23,865 nucleotides of DNA from Entrophospora sp. SA101 (GCA_958430865.1 CAUDNR010004314.1:2920-26784); one strand, 5' to 3'. Positions 1 through 10,129 are shown, counted from the first letter of the stretch. The notes: a model not told the origin generated them from the sequence alone. Numbers and translations: made by a program.

Positions 1-81
1 AAAATTCCGTGTTGATCAAAAATTTTTTATTAGTGAGTGACACTTGACCCCCTGTAGATCCGCAATGTCCTGCGACTGCTA
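1..81. repeat. 81-bp dispersed repeat, inverted copy at 8541-8621
   Basis: This stretch reappears in reverse complement at 8541-8621 with one mismatch, near position 78. It begins at the window edge, so its left limit is unknown. A shorter, partly deleted relative lies at about 16886-16935. No coding potential was seen. Confidence 0.85.
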
Positions 82-228
82 TGCTCCCCAAATGTGTGTA
101 ACGCCGATCTATCCATAAAAGGATTTTTATCTATCAAATGTCATTCAATATAAACGTTATATATATTAATATGCTCTTCTTATAATAAAAAATAGAACAA
201 ACACAACAAATTTGAATTCATTTATCTA

Positions 229-740
229 TTAATCATCTAATTGCTGTAAATCAGCATGTGTATCCCATTCAACCATATCTCCATTTTCATCCACATTGCT
301 TTTCTTGAAAGTGGTTGATATCCAAGATTTAATGCTTTTAAAAAATTAATGAAAAACGGGTTTTCTACAAGGCGGAAAGGTAACGCACATATAATAAATA
401 TCATAACTAAAGCTTTATCGATTGTTTTATGCGTGATTCTTCTAAATCAACTGAACAAAATTAACCATCAATATGACGTTTCCAGAATGTTCAAGAGGTT
501 TTCCTTGTTTAGGAAATGTTGACTTTGTAAAATCAATTCATTTACTTCATTTTTGATAGTTTCAGATGCTTTTGAACATTGAGAACATGAGAATGTAAAT
601 GATATGATTGGGCATCTTAAAGATGACAAACATGGCTTACATGTAGCCTGGTAATGTCCATTACCAAGATGGTTACCACGTGTAAAATATTCCCAAATAT
701 CACTATATTTTTGACCGAGTTTATTTTTGTTATCAGTCAT
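229..740 (-). pseudogene. hAT-type transposase relic with BED-like finger
   Basis: Read on the minus strand, the first 90-codon frame (468-740) has the N-terminal signature of BED zinc-finger transposases. Residues IWEYFTRG are followed by GHYQATCKPC, but the second half of the finger is not recognisable. After a stop, another frame at about 300-440 reads ALPFRLVENPFF and then LNLGYQPLSRK, which resembles the central region of hAT transposases. A third frame ends in EWDTHADLQQLDD and a TAA at 229-231. Three frames and missing middle domains indicate a deletion- and frameshift-ridden copy, not a working gene. The family assignment is from recalled motif patterns. Confidence 0.65.
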
Positions 741-1337
741 CTTTGATTATTATATTCGTGGGAGAAAAAGAAATGATATAATTAGAAAAGTAAGGATCAT
801 GATCTATTTTTTATTTGTATAACAAATATTACAACATTACAGTTAGCTGCAACACCGTAAATTCTGGCCCTCCAATGTTGTATTGTTGTTGCAACACGAG
901 TTGCAATACCGTAATACCGTAATTTTACATTACGGGTGCCAACTCTATTCTCATTCCACTTTACCACCCTTCTCAAGAACCTATACACCTCACAAGCCAT
1001 TAACACCAGTCACTATGTATTGGACAACATTTCTTCAACGTCGAAAAGATCCAATGGGAGTCTCTCCTGGTCAGTGAGATCTAACAAAATAATTGGTCAT
1101 TTACTATGTGTTTTCCACTTGTTAAGCTAATCATAAACAACTGTGATGAATAAAATATAGAAATTTATTATTATTTAATTAATTATAGATATATTCTTAT
1201 TAAATTGTGGTTTATATAATAAAATATTATTACAAAAATTATAGAAATAAAAATTACTTTTTTTCTTTAAACTAGAATATCAACTTATGCCTCTCATAAT
1301 TTTCATACAATGATTGTACTTTACAACAACTATCTTT
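741..1337. other. Intergenic, contains repeat copy A
   Basis: There is no convincing gene here. Positions 900-940 carry short CCGTAAT direct and inverted motifs. Positions 949-1126 belong to a dispersed repeat, entered separately. The remainder is AT-rich spacer downstream of the F-box gene. Confidence 0.6.
949..1126 (+). repeat. Dispersed repeat family, copy A
   Basis: Copy A is clearly related to 4532-4699. The best conserved block is 31 identical bases (1044-1074 against 4621-4651), which translate in both copies as KDPMGVSPGQ. The flanking parts align with scattered substitutions and short gaps, and both copies end near ACTTGTTAA. Conservation of a reading frame suggests an old coding or exon-derived repeat, but no full protein can be reconstructed. 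Confidence 0.75.
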
Positions 1338-2453
1338 TCACTTTTTTGGCTTGTTTTTTTTTTCATTATGAAGTTCATTATATTCTTTTAACAATTTATT
1401 TTTCATAATTTTCCACGCTCTTTCTGTGAATGGTCGTGGTGATTGAGGCTTATCACCATATAACGAGGACCTATATGTAGGACAATCTTGAAGAATTTTC
1501 AAGTCAATAATCTGATTGCCGTTTACATCTGTCTCTTTAGTGAATTCAGTAATTTTCTCTCGGATTTTTGAACTTCTTTCTTGTCTCAGTTTATCGTTTT
1601 CTTTTTGTTTATCTAAGAATGCCGTATTGTAATCTGAATTTCTTCTAGCGATTTCTAACATCTTTTCTTTACCCTCATTTTTCTTTTTACGAAACCATTC
1701 TGATTTCGATTGACTCGGATCTTTTATCATTTCCAAATATTCATGATTGGTTCTAATAACATCATCTTTCCAGTATAAAGACATGAATCTAGTACTATGA
1801 GGAAACCATGGCCTATAAAACCAACCTTGAATAAAAGGCAAACCTGAAACGATATCTTCAACATTTTGCTGATATTTTATAATATGAGTTCTAATATAAT
1901 ATAAACTATATAAATTAATAATAATTACAGTTAGTAATCGATGATATTAAATTATAAATATTTAAATTAATGTACAAAAAAGTTTTTCCATTAAAAAATT
2001 TAGTGACCTGACTGTTCTACTGCTTATACAATCTTTACAAGCCCTAACTGTAAATTCCCAACAAACTTTTCTTGTTTTATGTTTATTGCAAAATTGACAA
2101 CCTGTTTTTACCGCTAATTTCACATACTCAAATTCATTCATTCCATTTAGAGGTTTCATTTTTAAGAAGGGCAAAAATGCTTCTCTAGAAGCTTTCCAAA
2201 TTCTTTGCGTGGTAATTGAGTCTTTATCACATAGGTAATTATTAAAAATTTTACATACACAAGCCAATGACAATAAATCCCTTGGTGGAAGAAATTGACA
2301 AATATTGATAAACATTTCCGGTGGAATACTTTTGAACATACAAACTTTTATCACTGTCGGGTCATTGCTAGATTCTCCCAATTTGATGATTTTTCTTCCT
2401 CTTTTCTTTTCTTTTCTTACTTTCTCTTTCTTTCTTTTTGCTTTTCGTGACAT
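1338..2453 (-). CDS. F-box protein, two exons, 332 aa
   Basis: Exons are 2453-2008 and 1890-1338. The intron has donor GTCACT and acceptor ATTAG, and the lengths sum to 999 nt. The second open frame has no ATG of its own (it would begin at TTG) and continues upstream in frame to the acceptor, so the two frames are read as one gene. The N-terminus (1-24) is very Lys/Arg-rich. An F-box follows at about 41-75 (IPPEMFINICQFLPPRDLL, then CVCKIFNNYL). A cysteine set C119, C122, C131, C139 and C142 suggests zinc binding. The C-terminal part has YW, a charged coiled-coil-like stretch, and CPTYRSSLYG before a late TERAW. F-box proteins recruit substrates to SCF ubiquitin ligases through Skp1; the target here is unknown. 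An alternative acceptor 15 nt upstream (TATAG) is also in frame. Confidence 0.8.
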
Positions 2454-2523
2454 TTTGAATAATAATAATAATAATTATTATTAAATTATTTTTTATTAGT
2501 ATCCTTGCTAACTTGATCACAAT

Positions 2524-2915
2524 GGGTGCCTTCAAAAATTATTATATTGAGATTGAGATTGAGATTGAGATTGAATATTTGATTGGGATTGAAATTGAAA
2601 TTTTCAATCCATGATCAAAAATTATTTTATCAAGATGATCGACAATTATTAATTAAAAATGGAACTTACAGTCAAATACCAATGCTTTGTTTTTTGGGTA
2701 CTTCAATATTTTCCATTTTTTTTTTAAAAAAAATTTTTTTTATTTTTTATTTTTATTTTTATTTTATTTATTTTGTTTGTTTATTTTTTCAATCTTACTA
2801 CCTGACCTAGATTGAAATTTCATTGATCTCAATCAATCTCAATATGGAAATTTTTGAACGCAGATCGAAATCAATCTCAATCTCAATCTCAATCTAATAA
2901 TTTTTGAAGGCGCCC
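2524..2915. mobile_element. 392-bp MITE with hexamer-rich terminal inverted repeats
   Basis: The left end starts GGGTGCCTTCAAAAATTATT and runs into repeats of ATTGAG. The right end is its reverse complement (CTCAAT repeats, then AATAATTTTTGAAGGCGCCC). Over about 40 bp the arms differ at only two positions outside the hexamer array. AAT lies directly outside both ends (2521-2523 and 2916-2918), which fits a 3-bp target duplication. The middle is poly-T/AT-rich with no credible gene. A 3-bp duplication and GGG ends recall PIF/Harbinger-type MITEs, but AAT is not their usual TWA target, so the superfamily is open. Confidence 0.75.
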
Positions 2916-3560
2916 AATATTTTCCTTACTGCCAAGTTTAGAAATGATTTTGTGGATTATGATCTTAGCGGCCAAATCCTCATGAAAGAATAGAACTCTA
3001 CAACAAATAATTTTTTCAGAAAATCTCATTATTACATTAGAATTAGAGACCTATTCTATCAACTAATAATGCTTTTTTAAAGGTAGGGCAGAAAGTGACT
3101 TCTATACTTTTAAAATTTGTACAAAATTGAGGTCTTAGACAAAGCCAACTTCACAATTTTTTGTTTTTTTTTTTATTTCAGATTCATCAGTCACTGTTTT
3201 TCTATATTTTGTGATTTGGTATATTATTTTTACATAGACCGATGATACCCTACCATGTTGACTTTTATTTAAGACTGAAATTTTGAATTTAAAGTTTTTC
3301 AAGAAACATAGATGCTTATCAGGACACATATATCATCATGTGTCAGAAATATTTAAAATTTTGAATGAATTTTTATTTTCTTAACTTTCCTTAGATATAA
3401 AATTTGCATGTAAATTTTTGCTAAAGCTACAAGACGATATAAACTATTTGTATGCTTAAAATGTGCCTGGCTTTGGATGGTTTTGCATCATTCACTTGCG
3501 AATACATTATGTTTTAAAACTTAAAAATCTGGTGCAATCCATCTTGTTGTCATGTAGTAT
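2916..3560. other. AT-rich spacer, nothing identified
   Basis: Only short open frames without recognisable motifs or start context are present. No RNA gene or repeat was identified. Confidence 0.5.
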
Positions 3561-4333
3561 ATGTATGAGGCGGAAAAGGATGTTCAGAAATTATTTATAT
3601 TAAAAAGAACTCATGAATTGCATCTTGCACTTTGTGTCAAAAGTATTAAGATGAAGAGGAGAAAAAAGGAACCTAAAAGAAACTACAAACCAGGTTCACC
3701 ACTTCAACATGGTCGCACTTTACTATTAAAAATTTTATTGAACACTTAGATATCTCTAAGTTTGTCACCAATTGCTGAGTAAAGAATAGATATGGGAATT
3801 AGCAAGATAAATAAGTGAGCTGAATTGAATTACATGTTAATTAATACAGTATAACCTGACTTTTGGAGTTAAAGATGGCAGTGGTACTGAGCACATGGAT
3901 ATTGATAGAGAGTCAACCACACATCGTATTACCACCTCTTATGAAATTATATTATATTCTTTTAAAATCACAGTTCCTTATATTAACAAAGTCTTGCGTA
4001 CTTGAAACTAATGAGTGTCTCTTAAAATTGGGACATGAAAAGCTATTCAGAATCCTGTATACTTTCAAAACAGCTCAGATCATATTGGAAATTAATGCAG
4101 CTCATAACATCCATCAAGAGCTTGGCCAGGATCTGAAGAACTTTGGATATTTCAAGTCTCAATTGAAGAGTCAACATAATTGGCAGCTTCATACAAAGAG
4201 AAAATGGACAAAGCTTTGTATTGTAGAAGAAATTAAATTATTATATGCCAGAAAAGAAACTCAAAATAACTATCTTCATTATCATTATCACTATCATCAA
4301 CTGTTTCAAAATTTCACGTCCTCATCCCTTTAA
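3561..4333 (+). other. Possibly degraded coding region, family unknown
   Basis: This region is less AT-rich than its surroundings. At 3863-4333 there is a 156-codon frame whose second half reads like protein (NAAHNIHQELGQDLKNF, VEEIKLLYARKE). Its first half looks more protein-like in another frame at about 3855-4008 (VKDGSGTEHMDIDRES, TTSYEIILYSFKITVPY). The switch suggests a decayed gene with a frameshift. A 62-codon frame at 3561-3749 is basic and unrecognised. No family is assigned. Confidence 0.3.
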
Positions 4334-4531
4334 ATGGTGGCATAGAAAATATTGTACACTTGTGTGTAATGTTTCCAACAGACTAAATAGGCTCGCACAG
4401 CCCCATAGAATATAATGAGTGTATTCAACCCATCATGCATTTTATTCAAGTGTAACTACACCATAAAGCCTCAGGATCCTGATTCAGCAAATGCAATTGC
4501 TACTGCTGGTGTGTCCAGACTGCTCTCAGCT

Positions 4532-4699
4532 TCTCATTCCATTTTACTGTCTTCTCAAAAACTTCCATACCTACACCAACCATCAATTTATACTGGACAT
4601 TCAAAACATTCTCAATATCAAAAAGATCCAATGGGAGTCTCTCCTGGTCAGGGAGATTTAAAAAAGAATTGGACATTTATTATATGTTCTACTTGTTAA
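4532..4699 (+). repeat. Dispersed repeat family, copy B
   Basis: Copy B is the second copy of the repeat at 949-1126, in the same orientation. It shares the 31-bp identical block (4621-4651). Here the frame is open further upstream (from 4415) than in copy A, and the block is followed by GGAGATTTAAAAAAGAATTGG. It lies about 170 bp beyond the stop of the ATG27-like gene. Confidence 0.75.
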
Positions 4700-4866
4700 T
4701 TATATATAATTGTCATTTAATAAAACAAAAAAAAGTTTTATAAATAATTAGAAATAAAATACAAATAGTAATAATATCAAATAGTAGTAATAATGACAAT
4801 AGTAGCATCAATAATAGTAGTAATAATAGTAACAATAAATTGTGTGATAATACTTTATTTTATTTT

Positions 4867-6311
4867 CTATACTCTTGAATAACCTGGTCTTCCACCAGAT
4901 TTTATAAGATTAATTAAATGGCTAATTAAATCCTAAAATTAAAAGTTAAAAATGGATTATATTTTAGTGAAAAAGAATCAAAATATTTGAATTGAAATTA
5001 ATAGATAAAAATTTACCAAAGTCATTTGTGGAACACTTCTCCAAAAATCCCTATAAATCAATTAATAATATTTATTATATTTGCATAATTGTCTAGTGAA
5101 TGATCTATGAATTAGTTACCTGTGTGGAAGTAAATCACACCCTTGTGCATTATAGATGTGGTGATTGTATGCTGCTCCCAATAATAAATATGATCCAAAA
5201 AATACAGAAACACTATCAACATAGGTATATATATATATATATATATATAATTATAATTATAATTTTTTTTTTTAGTATTATTTAATAAATATGTGATGGA
5301 TTAAAATTATATTTTACAAACATTATTAAAAATATGGCAAATCCTCCAAGAGTTTTAGTATTATCAGGATTTTTAGTTCTGAATAAAAATAATAACAATG
5401 ATGTTTAGAATCTAAAATAACAATAGATAATAACATAGTAAAGATAATTTACCCGCATGCTGAATGTGTTGTCCATTCTAAAGATAATACATTATCTTTA
5501 TAACCTTTAAAGGTAATCGGGTTTTCCACTTCTTTATTTTCTTTCTATAAATTTTGAATTTTTTGAATTTTTTGAAGACAATTATTTAAAAATAAATAAG
5601 ATTATGCTTACATCACAAACAAACGTAATATTAGCTCGTTGTTGCTCTTCTTGTACAATTCCACCATGTAAAGTTATTTTCAATAAGCCTAATTATTATT
5701 AATATTATTTGTTATTAATTGCTATAATTTGTTATTAATTAATAATTACCACAATTAATTAATCAATTTAACAATATAAATTAATAACCATGTAGATCTT
5801 CTTTGTTTTGTGATGGTTCTAAATAATATTTTGGATCTAGTTTCCTTTCTTCAAATTCTCCTGCAATAGATTGAACTTCTATAATTCTTTCATCTTTATC
5901 TTTGATATTAGTTATAATCTGACAAATATACGTCCCATTTGCACATCTATCTCCCTGTGGAGTTTTGTCATCATCTTCATAAGTTAAAGGATTACAAAGA
6001 CTTATTTTTTGTGTTGTATTTGTTACTGATGGTGGTGTTACTTTCTTTTGAGAAATAGTATAAGTTCTAAATGCCGACAGAAAATCAAAGGATGAATATT
6101 AATGTTTTCACATATGCATACAAATATGTGTAATTAATAATTGATTTATAACTAACTTGTTAAGTGCACTTAAATTAAAAATTATCCCATCTACTTCGAC
6201 ATATGAACAGTTAAAATCACCATTAACTCCGAGTAAATGATCATTTGTAACTAACAACAATATTATTATTGTTAGAATAAAAGTAGTAAACGAAAATAAA
6301 ATAAAATTCAT
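4867..6311 (-). CDS. ATG27: Autophagy-related protein 27 (Atg27-like), eight exons
   Basis: Exons: 6311-6157, 6066-5789, 5688-5612, 5544-5453, 5378-5322, 5212-5120, 5050-5017 and 4932-4867. They total 852 nt (283 aa) and all phases agree. Residues 1-29 are a hydrophobic signal peptide. The lumenal mannose-6-phosphate-receptor-like domain begins FNCSYVEVDGIIFNLSAL and includes GTYICQIITNIKDKDERII and LHGGIVQEEQQRANITFVC. It ends near THSACGT. A single membrane helix lies at about 211-234. The short cytosolic tail reads YNAQGCDLLPHRDFWRSVP, the hallmark Atg27 tail, and ends GYSRV. Atg27 proteins cycle between Golgi, endosome/vacuole and Atg9 vesicles and support autophagosome formation. The start is the first ATG before the signal peptide. 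The length is close to that of yeast Atg27. Confidence 0.88.
5225..5249. repeat. (TA)n microsatellite in ATG27-like intron
   Basis: An uninterrupted TA run of about 12 units lies inside the intron between exons 5 and 6 of the ATG27-like gene, close to its 3' splice site. Confidence 0.8.
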
Positions 6312-6567
6312 TTTTCTTTTTTTTTCTTCCTATTTTATTTATTATTATAAATATTTCTAGTAAAAAGTAATCTAAAAAAAGAAACAATTCGAATTTGTGT
6401 ACACTAAAATTGTAATTTTATTTGTAAAATTTTAGATTATCAAAATAAATTTAATTGGCGGATATTGATATACATAATTTCATATTTAAACAATAATTTA
6501 TAATCTTTAATCTTTTAAATAGCAAACAAAAGGATTATTTACATAATACACGAATATAATAATAAAG

Positions 6568-8023
6568 TTATTCTTCCTTTTGAGCATTTGGAATTGATTT
6601 TGTCAAGTTTTTAATTGCGTTATTTGATTGAAATTTAGTAAATACTCCTCCTGTTTTTTGTTTTACTACGTCAATTCCACTACACATGTGTGTATGTGTA
6701 GGCGTAAATATTGATTAGATATTATTATACACAAATATACACATAATAATATATATATATAATAGGTATATTTACTACTTACCGTTCATAATAGACAGAA
6801 GTTAATTTGTTTGCTTGATCTAATTTTTCATCAACTAAAGCTTTGTTTTGTAAGTAAAGCTTAGGTATTGCAAACCCAAGAACAAGTGCTACATAATAAT
6901 AATGTGTATAAATAATATGAATATAAGCAATTAACATGATTTATCATTATATATAAATTCTTATAATAAAATAATTACCAATTCCTAAAATCGTATGTAA
7001 ACTAAACCAAGAAGAAAGCCGCCATACGAAATAGACCAGAGATGCAAACTATATATGTGGTATGTAAATTTAATATAAATCAGGGATTTGTTTCATACTT
7101 GATAGTGATAGTTAGAAAGTTACCTTGGCTGATCTCAACGCATCATCCACTAAAACAATCTTTTGAGTTTCCACTGAAATGAAGTTAATTCCACAAATTA
7201 CTTCATCAATATATTTATTCACCTGTGCACTTCCAACATACCAAGGTTTGTTAGCCAAATAATCACTGTAATAATAACAATATAAATATATCAATAATGT
7301 GTTATCTATAAATGATTTCATAAATATGTTTTTATATAAATGCTTACTTATATGGATTAATGGGTTCTTGATTAAGTATTGCGTTTAATTGTTTTTTTCC
7401 AGCCACATAAATCGTATTCAATCCTACCAAAGAGACAAAAAGAAAACAAAATGTATCGAACAAAGAATAACATGATGTAAAAATGAGAATTGATAATCCA
7501 ATTGCTAAGGCTGTGCCAGAATGTATAGGATTTTCCCAATATACAAGATAAGCAACTATTGATAATATTAGTATCAGTATTTTAATCATTAATGGAGAAA
7601 ACATGAATATGAGTTTAGGATAGTAATTATTACCTTTAGGTTTAATATGTACAAAAGGATCTAAATTAAATATTAGAATTTCGAAGAAAAAATTAATTAA
7701 TTGTTGTTAATTGTAGAGAACTATTTTATATAATTTCTTGAAAATCAAACTTTACTTTTAATTTTCATTCCTTTAGTTTCTACCTTTGGTTCTTTCGAAA
7801 TGTTTAAATTGTTGGAAATATTTGTTGTTGTTGATGATGATGATTTGTTATTTACAGGATCATCTTTAATTGATTCTTTATTACCTATGTTCTTTGGTGT
7901 TGGTGATGAAGTTTCTTGTACATCACTGGTACTAGCATTTTCATCAATTGCTTCAGTTTCAATTTCTTCGTTTGCTTTTTTACTTGCTTCAATTACTTCA
8001 TCTTCCCTCGTTTCTTTTTCCAT
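6568..8023 (-). CDS. Reticulon-domain ER-shaping protein, seven exons
   Basis: Exons: 8023-7756, 7660-7634, 7555-7348, 7265-7124, 7048-6979, 6888-6783 and 6679-6568. They total 933 nt (310 aa), with GT/AG borders and consistent phases. Residues 1-90 are an acidic, Ser/Thr/Asn-rich low-complexity tail. The reticulon homology domain starts at about residue 99 (VAYLVYWENPIHSG). It contains two long hydrophobic hairpins, about 108-145 and 195-235, separated by a roughly 50-residue polar loop (NKPWYVGSAQVNKYIDE). After the second hairpin comes IPKLYLQNKALVDEKLDQAN and a basic C-terminus ending QKEE. Reticulons insert wedge-like hairpins into ER tubules and curve them. The stop lies 257 bp upstream of the ATG27-like start, on the same strand. 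Exon 2 is only 27 nt. The paralogue type cannot be told. Confidence 0.85.
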
Positions 8024-8540
8024 TTATTATCAATTTTTTTAATTTTTTGAAATATTTTATTTTTTGTAGAGAAAAAAATTTTTTATTTTTATTATAAAAA
8101 AATTTTTTTCGGTGTTACTAACTAAACATATAGACAAAGAAAAGATACTCTCACACTATCACTCTAAAATTGAATAAAGAAAAAAATTCACTAAAAGAGA
8201 ATTAATCACAGGAAAAAAAAAAGGTTATTTTTATATCATTATGATATTAATTATGATGTCGACAATTAATTATTAATGTTAGCGGGGGGCGTGAGCACTT
8301 CTTCTTCACCGCCACCACACCAAAATCGAAATTTATCTTAGGTTAAATAAATTTTCACGTGTAGGTTTTTTTTCCAAACAAAGAAATAACTATATATAAT
8401 AATAACACGTTTTTGGTGCATTGGGAGACCGACTGTCGCGTGCTTATATTGATTTTTGGGGATAAGTATAATAACCCTGTAATAAATCACTATATATACA
8501 ATAAATAATTTTTTTTCCCCAAATTGAAGTTTATTTTTAT
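8024..8540. other. Upstream region of the reticulon gene
   Basis: Directly upstream of the start codon are T- and A-tracts. A small GC-rich patch lies at about 8278-8325 (AGCGGGGGGCGTGAGC and a CACC-rich stretch). Another patch, about 8410-8445, contains GGGAGACCGACTGTCGCG. These could be promoter elements, but no known site was matched. Confidence 0.4.
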
Positions 8541-8621
8541 TAGTAGTCGCAGGACATTGCGGATCTACAGGGGGTCAAGTGTCACTCACTAATAAAAAAT
8601 TTTTGATCAACACGGAATTTT
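8541..8621. repeat. Inverted copy of the 1-81 repeat
   Basis: This is the reverse complement of positions 1-81 with one mismatch. Homology ends at both outer edges of the aligned stretch: the inner side diverges at once, and the outer side coincides with the window start. It lies upstream of the reticulon gene. Confidence 0.85.
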
Positions 8622-9252
8622 ATATGAAAAAATGAAGAAAAAAATCACGCTTTCATACACAAACTTGCCTGATTTAATCAAATTGTTACTTTGATCATAA
8701 AAAATAACAAATATATGAAAAACCCTTTATTTTGATGTATTTTTTGCCAGGGTAAACAAATACCACTAAGCGATAATCTTAACATGAAGTTGGACTACCA
8801 GTTCTATAAGTTCTATAATAATAATAAATTAAGAAATTGGACAACATACACAATTTCAATCTTTAGACTTAATTTTTTTTACATATTAATAATAAGTACA
8901 ATAGTTAAGTTCTAATTTTCAAGCTTAAGTATTTATTTTTAAATTACATAATTTTGTTTATAAAAAAGTATTAACTTCAAATTTTGCTTTTTAAATGAAT
9001 TCGCGTAACAGATCCTGGTTATTATAATAAGTGTAAAGATTTATTTAATATTTTCAAATGAATTTGAACAAAAACGAATTCGCATAACAGATTCTTTTCA
9101 AGGATGGCTATTAATAAGATGGAAATAATGTCAGTTAACTTTGGTTTTTTGGGGGTAATTATTTTTAAAGATTAGTTTTCATACCCTCACTAATTTTTTT
9201 TCATCCATTTCCTATTATTAATTAATATTTTTTATATATATTTGAGAATGTA
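8622..9252. other. AT-rich spacer, nothing firm
   Basis: There is no gene. Two short related motifs, GAATTCGCGTAACAGATCC near 8998 and GAATTCGCATAACAGATTC near 9077, form a degenerate direct repeat. The rest is AT-rich. Confidence 0.5.
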
Positions 9253-9342
9253 ATGATTAGATTAAAAGGTATTTATTTATTAGCGATTGTTTTATCATCA
9301 ATAACATTAGCAGGATCTGATGGTGATGTTATTAATATGTAA
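9253..9342 (+). pseudogene. Orphan signal-peptide exon, 29 codons
   Basis: The ATG opens MIRLKGIYLLAIVLSSITLA, a short basic start, a hydrophobic core and a small-residue cleavage site. It is followed by GSDGDVINM and a TAA. The upstream AT-rich leader ends in TATATATA. A possible donor (GTAATA) overlaps the stop, but no convincing second exon follows before the minisatellite at 9426. It looks like the first exon of a secreted-protein gene whose body was lost, or a very short secreted peptide. Confidence 0.35.
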
Positions 9343-9425
9343 TATATATGAGTTAAAAGAAAAGATTTTTGATTAAAGTTTTATTAATGATTATTATTAC
9401 TTGAGCAATGGTTTTTATTTATACA

Positions 9426-9763
9426 TATATAAATAATGTATAAATTAAAATGCAATCTTATCTTTAACACTTTAATTCCGTCAAACCCGCCTATATAAAT
9501 AATGTATATATAAATTAAAATGCAATCTTATCTTTAACACTTTAATTCCATCAAACCCGCCTATATAAATAATGTATATATAAATTAAAATGCAATCTTA
9601 TCTTTAACACTTTAATTCCGTCAAACCCGCCTATATAAATAATGTATAAATTAAAATGCAATCTTATCTTTAACACTTTAATTCCATCAAACCCACCTAT
9701 ATAAATAATGTATAAATTAAAATGCAATCTTATCTTTAACACTTTAATTCCATCAAACCCACC
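9426..9763. repeat. Minisatellite, five units of 66-70 bp
   Basis: Units are 9426-9491 (66), 9492-9561 (70), 9562-9631 (70), 9632-9697 (66) and 9698-9763 (66). Each runs from TATATAAATAATGTATA to CAAACCCGCC or CAAACCCACC. The units are nearly identical. Differences are one TATA insertion (units 2 and 3) and single transitions near the 3' end of the unit (CCG/CCA, CCCGCC/CCCACC). Minus-strand open frames through the array repeat GGFDGIKVLKIRLHFNLYI, but the 70-bp units break the frame, so a protein is unlikely. Confidence 0.95.
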
Positions 9764-9970
9764 TGTATAGCTATTGAATAATTGATAAACTTTCATAAGT
9801 ATATTTTACAAATTTGCTTTTCAAGCTTCATAGACATTGAATAATTGATAACATTCATCAAGTATGATTTGTAAGCTTTATACATCATATATCTTGTCTT
9901 TAACACTTCAATCAACCTGCCTATATAACTTTGAATAATTGATAAAAACATTCATGATTTAGAAAGACTT
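9764..9970. repeat. Degenerate repeat flank of the minisatellite
   Basis: Three imperfect copies of an ATTGAATAATTGATAAA-ATTCAT motif occur near 9773, 9837 and 9931. They are mixed with remnants of the minisatellite unit (CTTTAACACTTCAATCAACCTGCCTATATA near 9898-9927). This is probably an older, diverged part of the same array. Confidence 0.6.
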
Positions 9971-10079
9971 TTATTTATATTTAATAATAATAAATTACAT
10001 TCCTCTCATTAATTCCGGTAATTAATTATGTAGAGGAATCATACTAATAATTCATTATTTCGAACATAAGCTAATAATA

Positions 10080-10129
10080 ATTAGCAGGGTTGGCATTGGA
10101 CAATGTTGGACAATGCCAACCCTGCTAAT
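10080..10129. repeat. Perfect 19-bp-arm hairpin
   Basis: Arms 10080-10098 (ATTAGCAGGGTTGGCATTG) and 10111-10129 are exact reverse complements around a 12-nt loop. The arms are GC-richer than the surroundings. No T-tract or gene end fits a terminator. It may be the tip of a small transposon relic. Confidence 0.85.

Noticed and set aside
1338..1841. Separate mitochondrial ribosomal protein-like gene (mS26-like coiled coil)
   Set aside because: The frame lacks its own ATG and joins the F-box exon in phase, so it is better explained as that gene's second exon.
2583..2810. 75-codon ORF in the MITE
   Set aside because: Its second half is poly-T coding for Phe/Tyr/Ile only, so it is not a protein gene.
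7800..8042. Plus-strand 80-codon frame
   Set aside because: It is antisense to the low-complexity first exon of the reticulon gene.
9426..9763. CRISPR-like array
   Set aside because: The units are contiguous with no unique spacers, so it is a minisatellite.
9551..9796. Minus-strand repeat protein GGFDGIKVLKIRL...
   Set aside because: It is a translation of the minisatellite. The 70-bp units shift the frame and there is no start context.
10080..10129. Rho-independent-style terminator
   Set aside because: There is no T-tract and no adjacent gene end, and the organism is eukaryotic.
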